DNA from: Pseudomonadota bacterium
GTDB taxonomy: Bacteria; Pseudomonadota; Alphaproteobacteria; Rhizobiales; Hyphomicrobiaceae
DNA length: 13,911 nt
Reading direction: 5' to 3'
Assembly: GCA_023426855.1 (NCBI GenBank)
Contig: JAEZBU010000424.1
Location: forward strand, 1-13,911
Positions 13,841-13,911 of this stretch are shown piece after piece; within the stretch, counting starts at the first letter, position 1; every line of letters begins with the position of its first letter. Both the position numbers and the translations under genes were made by a program. The notes under the pieces were generated by a model. It saw only the letters and a program-made list of their open reading frames with translations, was not told the origin of the DNA and did not search any database.

Positions 13841-13911
13841 ATGCTCGCTGACAAAGACCGCATCTTCACGAACATCTACGGCTTCCACGACTGGAAGCTG
13901 GCCGGTGCGCG
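13841..13911 (+). CDS. nuoF: NADH-quinone oxidoreductase subunit F (5' end only)
   Basis: The last 71 bases encode the first 23 residues of NuoF, MLADKDRIFTNIYGFHDWKL and three more, the characteristic start of the alphaproteobacterial 51-kDa subunit, which binds FMN, NADH and a 4Fe-4S cluster. These binding sites lie beyond the window. GGCGGA directly precedes the ATG, with GGGAAGG slightly further upstream. The gene is cut by the end of the window, not by mutation. Confidence 0.9.
   Translation, partial: MLADKDRIFTNIYGFHDWKLAGA

Overview
The window looks like chromosomal DNA from an alphaproteobacterium of the Hyphomicrobiales, probably in or near the Bradyrhizobium/Rhodopseudomonas/Xanthobacteraceae group. 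The grounds are high G+C with strong G/C bias at third codon positions, alphaproteobacterial-type Nuo subunits (NuoE beginning MGVRRLDPKQP, NuoF beginning MLADKDRIFTN), and a complex I operon carrying extra genes between subunits. The genus is a judgement from recalled protein style, not from a search.

There are three transcriptional blocks. (1) Bases 54-2658, plus strand: a translationally coupled pair of membrane-associated proteins (DUF2157, then GDYXXLXY), a RidA/YjgF-family deaminase-like protein, and a hotdog-fold thioesterase whose leader can form two mutually exclusive hairpins, one of which covers the ribosome binding site. (2) Bases 8947-2683, minus strand, in transcription order: a histidine phosphatase, a PIG-L zinc deacetylase 17 bases further on, a 401-base A+T-richer gap, a GT4-like glycosyltransferase with altered donor-site motifs, a tartrate/D-malate-type dehydrogenase, and an exported ten-repeat TPR protein. 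The phosphatase, deacetylase and glycosyltransferase parallel the enzyme classes of mycothiol/bacillithiol-type sugar pathways, but no pathway can be proved here. (3) Bases 9275-13911, plus strand: the start of a complex I operon, nuoA-nuoB-nuoC-[four-helix-bundle gene]-nuoD-[DUF4267 gene]-nuoE-nuoF (cut by the window end).

The most unusual element lies between nuoC and nuoD. A lower-G+C gene for a four-helix-bundle protein of the S23/23S-rRNA-intervening-sequence family is bracketed by two opposed arrays of a degenerate heptanucleotide (GGGAGTA-like): six units upstream reading G-rich and four units downstream reading C-rich. The arrays leave almost no other spacer between nuoC and nuoD, supply the cassette gene's ribosome binding site and leave nuoD with a weak one. 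This looks like a small self-contained mobile or selfish cassette inside an essential-type operon.

No tRNA, rRNA, CRISPR array or recognisable transposase was seen. Long reading frames antisense to the genes above are by-products of high G+C content.
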